Shown: positions 35,234 to 45,011, numbered from the stretch's first letter. The stretch: 64,000 nucleotides of DNA from Roseivivax halodurans JCM 10272 (GCF_000521785.1 NZ_JALZ01000013.1:1-64000); one strand, 5' to 3'. Translations and numbers: made by a program. The notes: generated by a model not told the origin, from the letters alone.

Positions 35234-38200
35234 TCAGATGATGAGGAAGTCCGATCCGGACAACCCGAGGCTGGCATCGAGCTCTGCGAATACGATCGCG
35301 TCCTCCTCGCCCGATCCGTCGATGTCGAAGGCGAGGCGTCCGTCGCTGGTGTCGTAAAGCAGGCGGTCGTTCGCATCCTGGGCCGTTCCGCTGGCGCTCG
35401 AGTGGAACGCGCCGAAGGAGAGCGGCCCCGCGTCTCCGAGCCCCGCGAAGATTTCGCTGTCGAGCAGGATCAGGTCCTCTCCGACCACGAAGTCGCGGAT
35501 TTCGTCGACATTGCCTTCGCCGATTTCGGTCGAGAAGCGGAAGGAATCCTCTCCCTGACCGCCGCTGAGCAGATCGGCTCCGAGGCCCCCGTCGAGCAGG
35601 TCGTTGCCGCTACCACCGAAGAGCCGGTCGGATCCCGCGGTGCCCGGCTCTGCCGGCGCGGGCGGGAACTCGACCGAGACGTTCAGCTTGTAGGTCGAGC
35701 CTTCTGGCACCGAGGGGTCGAAATCGCCGGTCGTCGGCGACCACTGCCCCTCGAGGATGTAGTAGGTGCCGGTCTCCTCAACGCTGTAGACGAGGCTCGA
35801 ATCCCGGTTCGTGGCCGAGCCCGGATCGCCGCCTGCATCGTCGTTCTGCGCCACGATATCTCCGCCGGCGTCGAGCAGGCGGATCCAGCTGTCATGCACG
35901 TCCGGATCGGCGATGCCGTCGATGTCGAGCGAGATGACCGTGCCGGCGGCGAGGTCGATCCTGAAGTAGTCGCCTTGGCCGTTGCCGGTCGATTCCACCG
36001 TGGTGTGAAGGACTTCCGTCGAGTCGAAGATGTCCGGATCCTCGGTCAGAGAGAAGTTGTCCGAGATATCGTACGCCGTCTCGAGCGTGTTGTTGTCGGC
36101 ATCGGCCCCGAGGGTGGCATAGCCGCTGCCCAGACCCGGGCGCGGGATCGCCTCCTGCTGATAGGCGAAGTCGCCGAGGAGGGTGTCGTCGCCGCCCGCC
36201 CCAAGGAGAACATCGTCGCCGCCCTGACCGGTCAGGACGTTGCCGCTTCCGTCACCGCGCATCCGGTCGTCGAAGGCCGAGCCTGCAAGGTTTTCGATCG
36301 AGGTGTAGCGGTCTCCCTCGAGCTTGTTGCTTCGCAGATTGAGCCTCACCCCGCTCTCGGAGGTCGAATAATCCGCGGTGTCGCTCCCGCGCCCGCCTTC
36401 GAGCATGTCGGCGCCGCGCCCGCCGGTCAGGGTGTCGTCTCCCATGCCGCCGGAGAGCACGTTGACGCCATCTCCGCCGATCAGATGATCGCCGTAGATG
36501 GACCCCACCGCGTTCTCGATATCGACGAGGATGTCGTGACGGATGGTGGTCCCACGCCCGACGATCTGGACTGGTCCGTCCGCGTCGCCGCCCCGGGCCG
36601 TGCCTTCCGAGAGGTTGACCGTCACCGCGTCCGAGCTGCCGCTGTAATCCGCGGTATCGTTGCCCTCGCCGCCGTCGATGACATCCTGCCCGGCGCCGCC
36701 GATGATCCAGTCGTCGCCGCCTTCGCCGTAGAGCAGGTCGCCGTCGTTGCCGCCATCGAGCGTGTCGTCGCCATCACGTCCACTGAAGACGTCACCGCCG
36801 CCGCGCCCGATGAAGTGGTTCGCGTCTGCGGTGCCGATATAGCGGTCGATCCGGTCGTCAGAGCCGATCAGGTTCTCGATGCTGTAGAACCTGTCGCCCG
36901 ACCCGGTGCCGCCGCTAGCGGTGTTGGTCTCGAGGTTCACGAGCAGCTGGAACGGGCTCTCCTGGCTGTAGTCCACGGTGTCGATGCCCGTGCCGCCCCT
37001 GAAGACGTCCTCGCCGTCCTGGCCGTAGAACACGTCGTCCCCGGCGCCGCCGTCGAGCAGATCGTTGCCCGCGCCACCGACGAGGGTGTCGTTGCCCGCG
37101 CCGCCGTAGAGCGCGTCGGCCTCGTCGCCGGTTTCGGTCTGGTCCTCGAGATCCTCGACATCGATCGTGTTGTTGATGTCGCGGCTCGCAAGCGTGTCCC
37201 GTCCGCCGATGATGTAGTCGTCACCGCCGAAGCCGAAGATGGTCTGGCCGCCCTCGCCGCCGTCGATCGTTTCGCTCGTCGCGTCCCCGAAGACGATCTC
37301 GGATGTCGCGGGCGCGCCCGGAACGTCAGTCTCACCGCCGTCGGCAACCGGCTCGCTACCGGACCCCCCGACATAGACGATGTTCTCCACGTTCTCGATC
37401 TCGCCGAGGTCGATGCCGTCGGACATCACGATGACCGTGTCGACGCCGCCGTTCACCTCTTCGCGCACGATGTCGTCGGCGCTGTCGACGAAATACGTGT
37501 CGTCGCCCGCGTTGCCGGCCATGCTGTCGGCGCCGCCGCGACCATCGAGCACGTTGTCGCCGTCATTGCCGATGAGGACGTCGGCGTAATCGCTGCCGAT
37601 GCCGGTTTCGATGTAGTACTCGGTCTGGTCGGCGTTGTGCCCTTCGAAGATCGACACGTTGTTGCTGTGGCCGTTCACGCTCGAGAACTTGCCGGCCCGC
37701 AGGTCGAGGATCGTTCCCGCGGTCGAGCCCGAAAAGTCGATCGTGTCGTCGCCGCCGGTGTCGTGGATGACGAAGCCGATGTCGCGCTGCATGCCCGATG
37801 AGGTGAGCTCGTAGCCGTATTCGGTGCTGTTGAAGCCGTAGACGTTGTCGCCGGTCATCAGGTCGATCGTCTGGTAGGTGCGCTCACCTGTCTCTTCGTC
37901 CACCGTCGAGTAGAAGCGGCGGATGACCGCCTCGATATCGGCCATCAGCGGGGTCGTCGCCGACCAGCGCGAATCCTCACCGACATCGATCCCGTCGAAA
38001 TAGGACATGACGCTGTATTGCTGGCGGTCGTAGGTCCAGGTCGCGTTGTTGAGATAATTGATCTGGACGCCGCCGGGGCCGCTGTAATTGTAGAGGCCGG
38101 GATGATTCAGGCCGAATTCGTGCCCGAACTCGTGTACGAAGCTGTCGAAGACGTAGCCGCCGATATCGGTGAGGTTCGGCTCGGTGTCGTGGAAGCGCTG

Positions 38201-38569
38201 GCCGATGCTGACATAGCGGTTGGACGAGAACGCGCTGCCGTCCGACGGCTCGCCGAGCTCGGGGCTGACGACCTCCATCCACTGGGTCGCGCGGTCAAAC
38301 GGCTCGTCGTCGATGATCTCGAACTCGAGCGGCGTGACCGAGGACCACATCTGCAGCGCGCCAATGGCTGCTTCCTTGTATTCGGGATGGTCGTTCAGGT
38401 CACTCACATTGATCGCCAGCGGCTCGGACGCGATTTCGGGCGTCAGGCTGCGGTTCAACGCGCCGAGATAATCGAGAAAGGCGTCATAGTCCTCGCTCTT
38501 GTCGTAAGGGTTCTCGGGCGTCTGGTCATTGACCCACCATTGATCGGGGGATTGGTCGGGTGTGGGCAT
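35234..38569 (-). CDS. Large RTX metalloprotease, serralysin-like (M10), with internal PPC domain
   Basis: This 1,111-residue protein is predicted to be secreted by a type I system. The zinc site HEFGHEFGLNH (146-156, HExxHxxGxxH) and the Met-turn SVMSYF (186-191) identify a serralysin-type protease. About residues 330-800 hold many GGxGxDxLxG calcium-binding repeats in several blocks. A prepeptidase-C-terminal-like domain (about 813-960) follows, then more RTX repeats and a C-terminus ending SGSDFLII, as in type I secretion signals. No ABC exporter genes are nearby, so secretion must use one elsewhere. AGGGAG precedes ATG 38569, which is preferred to an upstream TTG at 38593. Confidence 0.88.
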   Translation of the reverse strand: MPTPDQSPDQWWVNDQTPENPYDKSEDYDAFLDYLGALNRSLTPEIASEPLAINVSDLNDHPEYKEAAIGALQMWSSVTPLEFEIIDDEPFDRATQWMEVVSPELGEPSDGSAFSSNRYVSIGQRFHDTEPNLTDIGGYVFDSFVHEFGHEFGLNHPGLYNYSGPGGVQINYLNNATWTYDRQQYSVMSYFDGIDVGEDSRWSATTPLMADIEAVIRRFYSTVDEETGERTYQTIDLMTGDNVYGFNSTEYGYELTSSGMQRDIGFVIHDTGGDDTIDFSGSTAGTILDLRAGKFSSVNGHSNNVSIFEGHNADQTEYYIETGIGSDYADVLIGNDGDNVLDGRGGADSMAGNAGDDTYFVDSADDIVREEVNGGVDTVIVMSDGIDLGEIENVENIVYVGGSGSEPVADGGETDVPGAPATSEIVFGDATSETIDGGEGGQTIFGFGGDDYIIGGRDTLASRDINNTIDVEDLEDQTETGDEADALYGGAGNDTLVGGAGNDLLDGGAGDDVFYGQDGEDVFRGGTGIDTVDYSQESPFQLLVNLETNTASGGTGSGDRFYSIENLIGSDDRIDRYIGTADANHFIGRGGGDVFSGRDGDDTLDGGNDGDLLYGEGGDDWIIGGAGQDVIDGGEGNDTADYSGSSDAVTVNLSEGTARGGDADGPVQIVGRGTTIRHDILVDIENAVGSIYGDHLIGGDGVNVLSGGMGDDTLTGGRGADMLEGGRGSDTADYSTSESGVRLNLRSNKLEGDRYTSIENLAGSAFDDRMRGDGSGNVLTGQGGDDVLLGAGGDDTLLGDFAYQQEAIPRPGLGSGYATLGADADNNTLETAYDISDNFSLTEDPDIFDSTEVLHTTVESTGNGQGDYFRIDLAAGTVISLDIDGIADPDVHDSWIRLLDAGGDIVAQNDDAGGDPGSATNRDSSLVYSVEETGTYYILEGQWSPTTGDFDPSVPEGSTYKLNVSVEFPPAPAEPGTAGSDRLFGGSGNDLLDGGLGADLLSGGQGEDSFRFSTEIGEGNVDEIRDFVVGEDLILLDSEIFAGLGDAGPLSFGAFHSSASGTAQDANDRLLYDTSDGRLAFDIDGSGEEDAIVFAELDASLGLSGSDFLII

Positions 38570-38996
38570 TCTGTTCAACTCCCTGAAGTGCAACCTATAG
38601 TGGTTCCGCGTGGCTTCGTTCCGAGCCCGGCTGGGGCTCAGAGTGATTGAGGATCCGACTGGGATCCCGAAGTGGTACGGATGTGGTCAACTTAAGCGTG
38701 ACCGATGAGCTCGATCAGGAAAGGCGCGAAGCCTAGAGAAGGCAATGTTTTTGTTTCCAAAAGATAAGTTTATCAATTTGCGGCGAACTCTTGCTGACCA
38801 TCGTGAACCGTCGGCGGAACAATGCCTAGTTGTATCATAATGGTGTTAGCAAGTACCGAGATTGGGCTTGCGCCACATCTCGGTAATTCTGGAGCTGCAA
38901 CCCTAAGGAGATTCTTTCAAACCGCCGCCGGGGCGTTCCTCGACCTCGCTGACGTCATGGATGGCCGGGTCGCCCTCCCGGCGGAATGACCGCATG
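38570..38996. other. 427-base non-coding stretch, relatively AT-rich, with an inverted repeat
   Basis: No gene is seen between the ligD end and the RTX protease start. The middle (38700-38880) is more AT-rich than the surrounding DNA. TACCGAGAT (38854-38862) and ATCTCGGTA (38877-38885) form a perfect 9-bp inverted repeat with a 14-base centre. It could be the 3' end of the ku-ligD transcript or a regulator site for the protease. I found no convincing sigma-70 promoter. Confidence 0.5.
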
Positions 38997-41438
38997 TCAG
39001 CCATCTCGCTCGGCTTCGAGGCGGTCCACCACGGCTGATGTCAGGCGCTGCAGATCGTTCAGCTGAGCGAGATAGGGGCAGGGCTCCTCGAGACGCTCCC
39101 GCACCGCGCCCATGTCGAAGACGTTCGGCCCGTCGAGGTCCGGAAGTTCGTCCCAGGTGACCGGGACCGCAACCGGCGCGCCTTCGCGTGCCCTCAGCGA
39201 ATAGGGCGCGATTGCCGTCGCTCCCCGCTCGTTCCTGAGCCAGTCGATGAAGATGCGGCCCTTGCGCTTTGCTTTCGACATGGTGGCCGTGAAGCGGCCC
39301 GGTTCGGCCTCGGCCATCACATGCGCCACGGTCTTGGAGAAGGTCTTGACCAGGTCCCAGTCATGGCTGCGATGGAGCGGGAGCCAGACGTGAATGCCCT
39401 TGCCGCCGGTCACCATCGCACCGGACGCGAGACCCAGATCGCCCAGCCGATCGCGCAGATCGCAGGCGGCGGAGCGCACGTCGTCCCATCCCAGCCCCTC
39501 GTCGGGATCGAGATCGAAGATCAGGCGGTCCGGTCGCTCGAGCTTGTCGACCCGACTGCCCCAGATGTGGAACTCGACAGTGCCCATCTGGGCTGCAGCG
39601 ACGAATGCTTCCGTTCGCGTTGCGTAGATGTAGGTTCCGGTGCTGCCGCCCGATTCCTCGATCTCGATCTCTTCCAGTGCGTCGGGAAAGCCCTTGCCTG
39701 CGTGCTTCTGAAAGAACGTCTCGCCCTCGATGCCCTGGGGCGCGCGAACGAGCGACAGCGGACGGTGCCCGGCGATCTCGGTCAAGCGCTCGCCGACCCG
39801 CTCGTAGTGCAGGGCAATGTCGAGCTTGGTGCAGTGCGAGGAGGGAAACACCTCGCGACCTGGGTGAGAGATGCGCACGCCGGCAACCTCGTCCTCACTC
39901 TCGGAATTATCCGGTTTCTCGGGTCTCACGTCTTCGGCTCCCTTGTCGGCGCGCGTCCCCTGGTAGGCGCCGTGGCGGACATGTCCGTCTTCCGTGAGTT
40001 CGGTGAACTCGACCTCGATCACAGTCTCAGGGGTGACCCAGACCGCATCTTTCGCGATATCCTGCGGCACGTCCTCGAACGGGGGTGTCTTGCGCGTCTT
40101 GAACCCCTGAGAGAGCGTTTTGAGATCGTCCTCGGAATAGCCCGTGCCGACGCGCCCTCGGTAGCGGAGGCCGTCCTTGTCCGCCTCGCCGACCAGGAGC
40201 GAGGCGAAAGGGCGATCTTTGCCCGAAGGCGTATAGCCACCCACAACGAATTCCTGCCGGTTTACGCATTTGACCTTGCGCCAGGCTTTCGTCCGGGTGC
40301 CGGCATAGGGTGCGTCCGCCTTTTTGCTGATGATGCCCTCGGCGCCGGCCTTGCAGGCCGCCTTGAAGATGTCGGCGCCGCCTCCTCGGACCTGATCGGT
40401 GAGCCGCAGGGGCCCGGCCTCCGGCACGCCCCGGAAGAGCTTCTCGAGCCGCTCGCGGCGCTCGGTCTGCGGAGCATCGGTCAGGTCCTCCCCGTCGATC
40501 TCGAGGGCGTCGAAGCAGAAGTAGACGAGATCACCACCGCTCGAGAGCGCATTTTGCAGCGACGAGAACGGCGACCCCTTCACCTTCGCCGCCATCACCT
40601 CTCCGTCGAGCAGGGCGCTGTCGCAAGGCAGAGGGTCGAAAGCCCCGGCGAGAGCGCCGAACTTCTCGGTCCAATCCTTGCCGTTGCGGGTCCAGAGGGT
40701 CACGCCGCCCTTGCCGATCGCCGCCAGCGCTCGGTAGCCGTCGAACTTCGTCTCATGCAACCAGGCGTCGCCGGTCGGTGCCTCTGACACCAGGGTGGCG
40801 AGTTGCGGCTTGCGGAACTTCGGCGCCTTGCCCGTTCGCTTCGGGGCATCGTCCTTTCTATTTCTGGCTTTGGCGTCTTTTGCGATCTCTTCGAAGGTGC
40901 GCCCGGTCGCGACCGACGTTTCGAACTCCGTGGTCAGCGCGCCGGCGCTGTCGCTCGCGTAGTCGTCCTTCTCCTTGATCAGCAGCCACGCCCCATCGCC
41001 GCCCTTCTTGAACCGCACGAGTGCCCATCCGCCCCGCATCCGCTCGCCGGCGATGTCCATCTTGAGATTGCCGTCCGACAGCATCTCTTCGACATCGCCG
41101 CGCGGCGTCCAGGTGCCCCTGTCCCAGAGCATGACCGTTCCGCCGCCATATTCCTTCTCTGGGATCGTGCCTTCGAAGTCGCCGTAATCCAGCGGATGAT
41201 CCTCGGTCCGCTGCGCCAGACGCTTGTCGCCGGTGCGTGGACTCGGCCCCTTCGGAACCGCCCAGGACAGAAGCACACCGTCATGTTCGAGCCGCAGATC
41301 GTAGTGGAGGGATGAAGCGTCGTGCTTTTGAATCGAGAACCACCGATCGCCGTCACGCGCCCTGCCGCTCGTGCCTTTCGGCTCCGACGTCTTCGAGAAA
41401 TCGCGACGCGCTTTGTAGTCCTTGAGGCGGTCGGCCAT
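38997..41438 (-). CDS. ligD: ATP-dependent DNA ligase D (NHEJ)
   Basis: LigD (813 residues) repairs double-strand breaks with Ku. Three domains are seen in the Pseudomonas-like order: 3'-phosphoesterase (about 10-160, with His39, His45, Asp47 and the HPLDYGDFEGTIP block), ligase (about 210-490, with the adenylated Lys231 in KFDGYR), and a primase-type polymerase domain (about 520-800, with the FDLDPD metal site). ATG 41438 shares a base with the ku TGA; a GTG one codon earlier would give a four-base overlap. It is the second gene of ku-ligD. Confidence 0.95.
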   Translation of the reverse strand: MADRLKDYKARRDFSKTSEPKGTSGRARDGDRWFSIQKHDASSLHYDLRLEHDGVLLSWAVPKGPSPRTGDKRLAQRTEDHPLDYGDFEGTIPEKEYGGGTVMLWDRGTWTPRGDVEEMLSDGNLKMDIAGERMRGGWALVRFKKGGDGAWLLIKEKDDYASDSAGALTTEFETSVATGRTFEEIAKDAKARNRKDDAPKRTGKAPKFRKPQLATLVSEAPTGDAWLHETKFDGYRALAAIGKGGVTLWTRNGKDWTEKFGALAGAFDPLPCDSALLDGEVMAAKVKGSPFSSLQNALSSGGDLVYFCFDALEIDGEDLTDAPQTERRERLEKLFRGVPEAGPLRLTDQVRGGGADIFKAACKAGAEGIISKKADAPYAGTRTKAWRKVKCVNRQEFVVGGYTPSGKDRPFASLLVGEADKDGLRYRGRVGTGYSEDDLKTLSQGFKTRKTPPFEDVPQDIAKDAVWVTPETVIEVEFTELTEDGHVRHGAYQGTRADKGAEDVRPEKPDNSESEDEVAGVRISHPGREVFPSSHCTKLDIALHYERVGERLTEIAGHRPLSLVRAPQGIEGETFFQKHAGKGFPDALEEIEIEESGGSTGTYIYATRTEAFVAAAQMGTVEFHIWGSRVDKLERPDRLIFDLDPDEGLGWDDVRSAACDLRDRLGDLGLASGAMVTGGKGIHVWLPLHRSHDWDLVKTFSKTVAHVMAEAEPGRFTATMSKAKRKGRIFIDWLRNERGATAIAPYSLRAREGAPVAVPVTWDELPDLDGPNVFDMGAVRERLEEPCPYLAQLNDLQRLTSAVVDRLEAERDG

Positions 41439-42337
41439 CACGAAGCCTTCTTCTTCGAGGTGGAGGAGCGCGATTTCGACCCGGACTTGCCCTTGGCCTT
41501 CGAACTCGAGGACTTGGATGAGCGCGTGGACTTGGACCCGGATCCGCCCTCGGACGTCTCGACGCTCTTACGCAGCGCGCTCATGAGGTCCACGACGTTG
41601 TCTCCGTCATTACCGCCATCGTCGCCCGCCTCGACGGTATCGGTCGTCTTGTCCTTGCGCTTTGCGTCGATCAGCTCCTTGAGCGCCTGATGGTAGCTGT
41701 CGGTGAAGGCCGACGCGTCGAAGGGTTTGGTCTTCTTGCCGATGAGCTCCCGGGCAAGCTCGAGCATCTCCTCGTCCGCCTTTTCGTCGGCGATCTTGGA
41801 GAACATCGGATCGGCGTCCCGGATCTCGTCCTCGTACCGCAGGGTCTCGAGCAGAAGCCCGTCGCCGCAGGGGCGGATCGCCGCGAGGTGCTCCTTGCCG
41901 CGCAGGGTGATCTGGCAGAGTGCCGTCTTACCTTCGGCCCGGAGCGCGTCACGGACCACGCGGTACGCGTCTTCGGCAAGCTCGTCCTGCGGCACGATGT
42001 AGTAGGGCCGCTCGAAATAGAGAGGTGGTATGTCCCCGCTCTCGACGAACTGGACGAGCTTGAGCGTCTTCGACGTCTCGACCTTCAGCGCGTCGATCTC
42101 TTCGGGCTCAAGGAGGATGTACTCGTCCTTGCCGGTCTCGTACCCCTTCACGATCTCGTCCGCATCGACCGGGCCGACGCCCTTCACGGTCTTTTCGTAA
42201 TGGACGCGCTTGCCCGAAGGTTCGTGGATCTGCCGGAAAGAGATCCGCGCCCCGGACTTGGTCGCAGGATAAACCTCGATGGCGATGGTGACGAGCGACA
42301 GCCGAAGCTGCCCCTTCCAAACGGCGCGTGAAGCCAT
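41438..42337 (-). CDS. ku: DNA end-binding protein Ku
   Basis: Bacterial Ku (299 residues) forms a homodimeric ring on DNA ends and recruits LigD. The core from MASRAVWKGQLRLSLVTIAIE through EEIDALKVETSKTLKLVQFV and FERPYYIVPQDEL to KKTKPFDASAFTDSYHQAL is complete. The last 45 residues are a Ser/Lys-rich basic tail (KSTRSSKSSSSKAKGKSG), longer than in minimal Ku, probably aiding DNA binding or threading. It is first in the ku-ligD operon and faces away from the phasin-like gene across an FNR-type box. Confidence 0.95.
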   Translation of the reverse strand: MASRAVWKGQLRLSLVTIAIEVYPATKSGARISFRQIHEPSGKRVHYEKTVKGVGPVDADEIVKGYETGKDEYILLEPEEIDALKVETSKTLKLVQFVESGDIPPLYFERPYYIVPQDELAEDAYRVVRDALRAEGKTALCQITLRGKEHLAAIRPCGDGLLLETLRYEDEIRDADPMFSKIADEKADEEMLELARELIGKKTKPFDASAFTDSYHQALKELIDAKRKDKTTDTVEAGDDGGNDGDNVVDLMSALRKSVETSEGGSGSKSTRSSKSSSSKAKGKSGSKSRSSTSKKKAS

Positions 42338-42446
42338 GGCGCGACCCTTTCGATGACCTCTCGCTCAACGCCGAACGGCGGGGCCCGGTTTCCTCGGCGG
42401 CAAGCCCGCTCTGCCGCAAAAAACAGACCCGCCGAGACGCGGATGT

Positions 42447-42460
42447 TTGATTGGTATCAA
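42447..42460. promoter_or_regulatory. FNR/FnrL-type box
   Basis: TTGATTGGTATCAA matches the TTGAT-N4-ATCAA FNR consensus perfectly. It is centred about 66 bases before the phasin-like GTG start and 116 bases from the ku start. A class II activation geometry (centre at -41.5) would put the phasin-like transcript start near 42495. No clear -10 element was seen. Confidence 0.55.
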
Positions 42461-42519
42461 AGCAGTCAGCGCTTGAACTCGGGCACCCTGCGAAATGAGC
42501 ACCGATAATGGAGGACAAG

Positions 42520-42846
42520 GTGAATCAAATGGCACAACTTCCCGAGCCACAGGCCGCGCAGGATCCGGTCAAATGGTGGTCTAGGTCGATCTCGGCCGCA
42601 CCGCCAATGACGCTGCTCGAGACGTGGATGGACGTGTTCAGCGAGGTGCAGAGCTTTCTTGCCGAGCGCATCCGCGCGGATGTCGCGACGCAGCATGCGC
42701 TTCTGCACTGCACCAATCCCGTGGATGCGCAGGTGATCGGGCTGCGTCATCTCCACAAGCTGGCGGAAGACTACCACCGCGGGGCCGGCCGGGTGACGTC
42801 GCTCCTGCATGCGGTTCCCGGCGCAGCTTCGGTCCTAGACGAGTGA
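42520..42846 (+). CDS. Phasin-like small protein
   Basis: This 108-residue protein resembles Phasin_2-type proteins in its helical core (VFSEVQSFLAERIRADVATQHALLHCTNPVDAQVIGLRHLHKLAEDYHRGAGRV). Phasins coat polyhydroxyalkanoate granules; this one has only distant resemblance, so a general granule- or membrane-associated helical role is possible. The start is read as GTG 42520 because GGAGG ends five bases before it; ATG 42508 is an alternative giving 112 residues. It follows an FNR-type box. Confidence 0.6.
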   Translation: MNQMAQLPEPQAAQDPVKWWSRSISAAPPMTLLETWMDVFSEVQSFLAERIRADVATQHALLHCTNPVDAQVIGLRHLHKLAEDYHRGAGRVTSLLHAVPGAASVLDE

Positions 42847-42962
42847 GCGGAGGACATGGTCCGTCCCTGCATCGGCGCACGCGACCGGCATGACCGTATG
42901 ACTGCGATTCCCGTCGAGAGAGGCAGACCTCTAGCGCGACACAAGCATGTAAGGGGCGGGCA

Positions 42963-43538
42963 ATGACCTCGATCCTGATCGTCAACGGCCACCCGGACGG
43001 TGCGGAGGCTCATTTCTGCGGCGCGCTCGCCGATGCCTATGCAGAGAGCGCGCGGAAGGCAGGACATGCCGTGGCGCGTATCGACGTCGCCGACGATGCG
43101 GTGGGCTTCATCCATTCCAAGAGCGAATGGACCAACGGCGATCCGCCCGATTTCGTGACTGCGGCGCAGAAGGCGATCCTGGCCGCGGATCACATCGTCT
43201 TCGTGTATCCGCTCTGGCTCGGGACGATGCCGGCCAAGCTCAAGGCCTGGCTCGAACAGGTGCTGCGTCCTGACTTCATCGGCATGTCCGAGGGCGTGAC
43301 GTTTCCGAAAGGCCTCGCAGGCCGCTCGGCGCGGATTGTGGTGACGATGGGCATGCCCGCGCCGTTCTACCGGCTCTGGTACGGCGCGCATTCCTTGCGG
43401 AGTTTCGACCGCAACATCCTGCACTTCGTGGGCATCAAGCCGGTGCGCTGGACATTGTTCGGTATGGTCGAGGGATCGGCCAAGGCACGAAGGCGCGGTC
43501 TCTCGCGGATGGCCGCGCTCGGCCGCGCAGGCCGTTAA
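42963..43538 (+). CDS. NAD(P)H dehydrogenase (quinone), flavodoxin-like fold
   Basis: This 191-residue protein belongs to the Flavodoxin_2 family of FMN/FAD-dependent NAD(P)H:quinone reductases (MdaB/NQO1/KefF-like). The flavin phosphate loop NGHPDGAEAHFC lies near the N-terminus, followed by the PLWLGTMPAKLKAWLEQVL strand-helix. The substrate is unknown; quinone detoxification is likely. GGGGCGGGCA precedes the ATG. It is convergent with the MFS gene. Confidence 0.82.
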   Translation: MTSILIVNGHPDGAEAHFCGALADAYAESARKAGHAVARIDVADDAVGFIHSKSEWTNGDPPDFVTAAQKAILAADHIVFVYPLWLGTMPAKLKAWLEQVLRPDFIGMSEGVTFPKGLAGRSARIVVTMGMPAPFYRLWYGAHSLRSFDRNILHFVGIKPVRWTLFGMVEGSAKARRRGLSRMAALGRAGR

Positions 43539-43627
43539 GGGCGGGACGACCATGTTCGCGATCGGCCCGAGGGATGGACCACTCTTAAGGTGCGTCCCAC
43601 ATTGTTGTCGCCGCGAGGCGGCGCGTT

Positions 43628-44923
43628 CTAGCTCTGGTCCGTCCTGAGAGTTCCCCAGCCGCGTGCGGATCCCTTGAGACGCGGCCCGCCGCGGCTCTTG
43701 CGCGCGAGCGCCGCCGTCTGCGGTGTGGTCGAGCGGGTGAGAGGCGAGGCCTTGAACGCGATCTTCTCGTCTTGCGGAACCGCGGCGCGTGCGCGCAGTC
43801 GGATGAGCGCGAAGAGCACCAGAAGCCCATGGGCTCCGCCGGTGATCCAGAAGAGGCTGGAGCTGCCGAGCGAGGTCATGGCAAGGCCTGCGGCGGACGG
43901 GCCGACGATGGAACCGAGCCCGAAGACGAAGAGCAACCCGCCCGAGACCTGGAGCCCCGTGCCCTCGGCCGCGTGGTCGTTGGCATGAGCGACGATCACC
44001 GGATACATGGAGAAGACCGCCGCTCCGAAGACCGCGGAGGCGATCAGGATGGTCTGTGTCGCGGTAAATATCCCGGCGATGAAGCTGGCATCCGCCACAA
44101 GGCCGAGCAGCGCCACGACGATCAGCACGATCCGCCGGTCGAACCGGTCCGACAGCGCGCCAACGGGCACCTGGGCCAGCGCGCCGGCGACAAGAGGCAC
44201 CGAGGCGAAGATCGCAACCTCGTCGAGTGTCAGACCGAGCCGCGAGGCGTAGACGGCCGCAAGGGCGCCGAACGCTCCGTTCGAGGTGCCAACCATGAAG
44301 ACCGAGAAGACCGCGATCGGCGAATTCCGCCAGAGTGCCGGCAGGTCGAGGGAGACCGAGGTCAGCGGGGCCGGGGTCTGGGAGGCACTTACCGCGGTCG
44401 GCAGAAGGGCGAGGCAATAGACCATGGCCGCGACGACGAAGAACACGAAGCCCGACGGATCGCCGAGCGTCAGGGCAAGCTGCCCGAGCGTCGTCGCGGC
44501 GAGGTTCACCATCGTGTAGACGCCGAAGATGCGGCCGCGCGCATTCTTGTCCGCGCGTTCCGACAGCCAGCTCTCGACGATCATGGCGGCCCCGGCGAAG
44601 CAGAAGCCCGAAATGCCTCGGGTTGGGATCCACACCCAAGGCGTGAGGAACAGGAGCGACGCCAGCACCGTGATCGCAGCGAGCGCGCACATGGCGCCGA
44701 AGGCGCGCACGTGTCCGACGCGGCGCACGAGCCACGGTGTCGCGACGCAGCCCGCGACGTAGCCGATTGCCCAGCCGGTACCGAGAAGGCCGAGCGAGAA
44801 GGCGGTGAAGCCTTCGATCTCGCCGCGGATGGGGAGGAGAAGCCCGTTCATCCCCCCGGCGAAGAGCAGAAAGGCTGAGCCGAGAAGGAGGGCGGCGACG
44901 GAGGCGAGACTGCGCAGGATCAT
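43628..44923 (-). CDS. MFS transporter (YcaD-like)
   Basis: This 431-residue inner-membrane protein has about 12 membrane helices, with the MFS loop signature in GALSDRFDRRIVLIVVAL between helices 8 and 9. The pattern is closest to YcaD-like/CynX-type MFS permeases. The substrate is unknown. The C-terminal 45 residues are basic and soluble (RLRARAAVPQDEK onwards). It is single, convergent with the quinone reductase gene and divergent from icd. Confidence 0.82.
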   Translation of the reverse strand: MILRSLASVAALLLGSAFLLFAGGMNGLLLPIRGEIEGFTAFSLGLLGTGWAIGYVAGCVATPWLVRRVGHVRAFGAMCALAAITVLASLLFLTPWVWIPTRGISGFCFAGAAMIVESWLSERADKNARGRIFGVYTMVNLAATTLGQLALTLGDPSGFVFFVVAAMVYCLALLPTAVSASQTPAPLTSVSLDLPALWRNSPIAVFSVFMVGTSNGAFGALAAVYASRLGLTLDEVAIFASVPLVAGALAQVPVGALSDRFDRRIVLIVVALLGLVADASFIAGIFTATQTILIASAVFGAAVFSMYPVIVAHANDHAAEGTGLQVSGGLLFVFGLGSIVGPSAAGLAMTSLGSSSLFWITGGAHGLLVLFALIRLRARAAVPQDEKIAFKASPLTRSTTPQTAALARKSRGGPRLKGSARGWGTLRTDQS

Positions 44924-45011
44924 GGGCGGGGTAGGCGCGTTTCTTGGCGGGGATCGGTGACGGCCGCGTGCCTACTAGGCCTTTCCTTACGCTGGAAGGC
45001 TGAATCGCACA

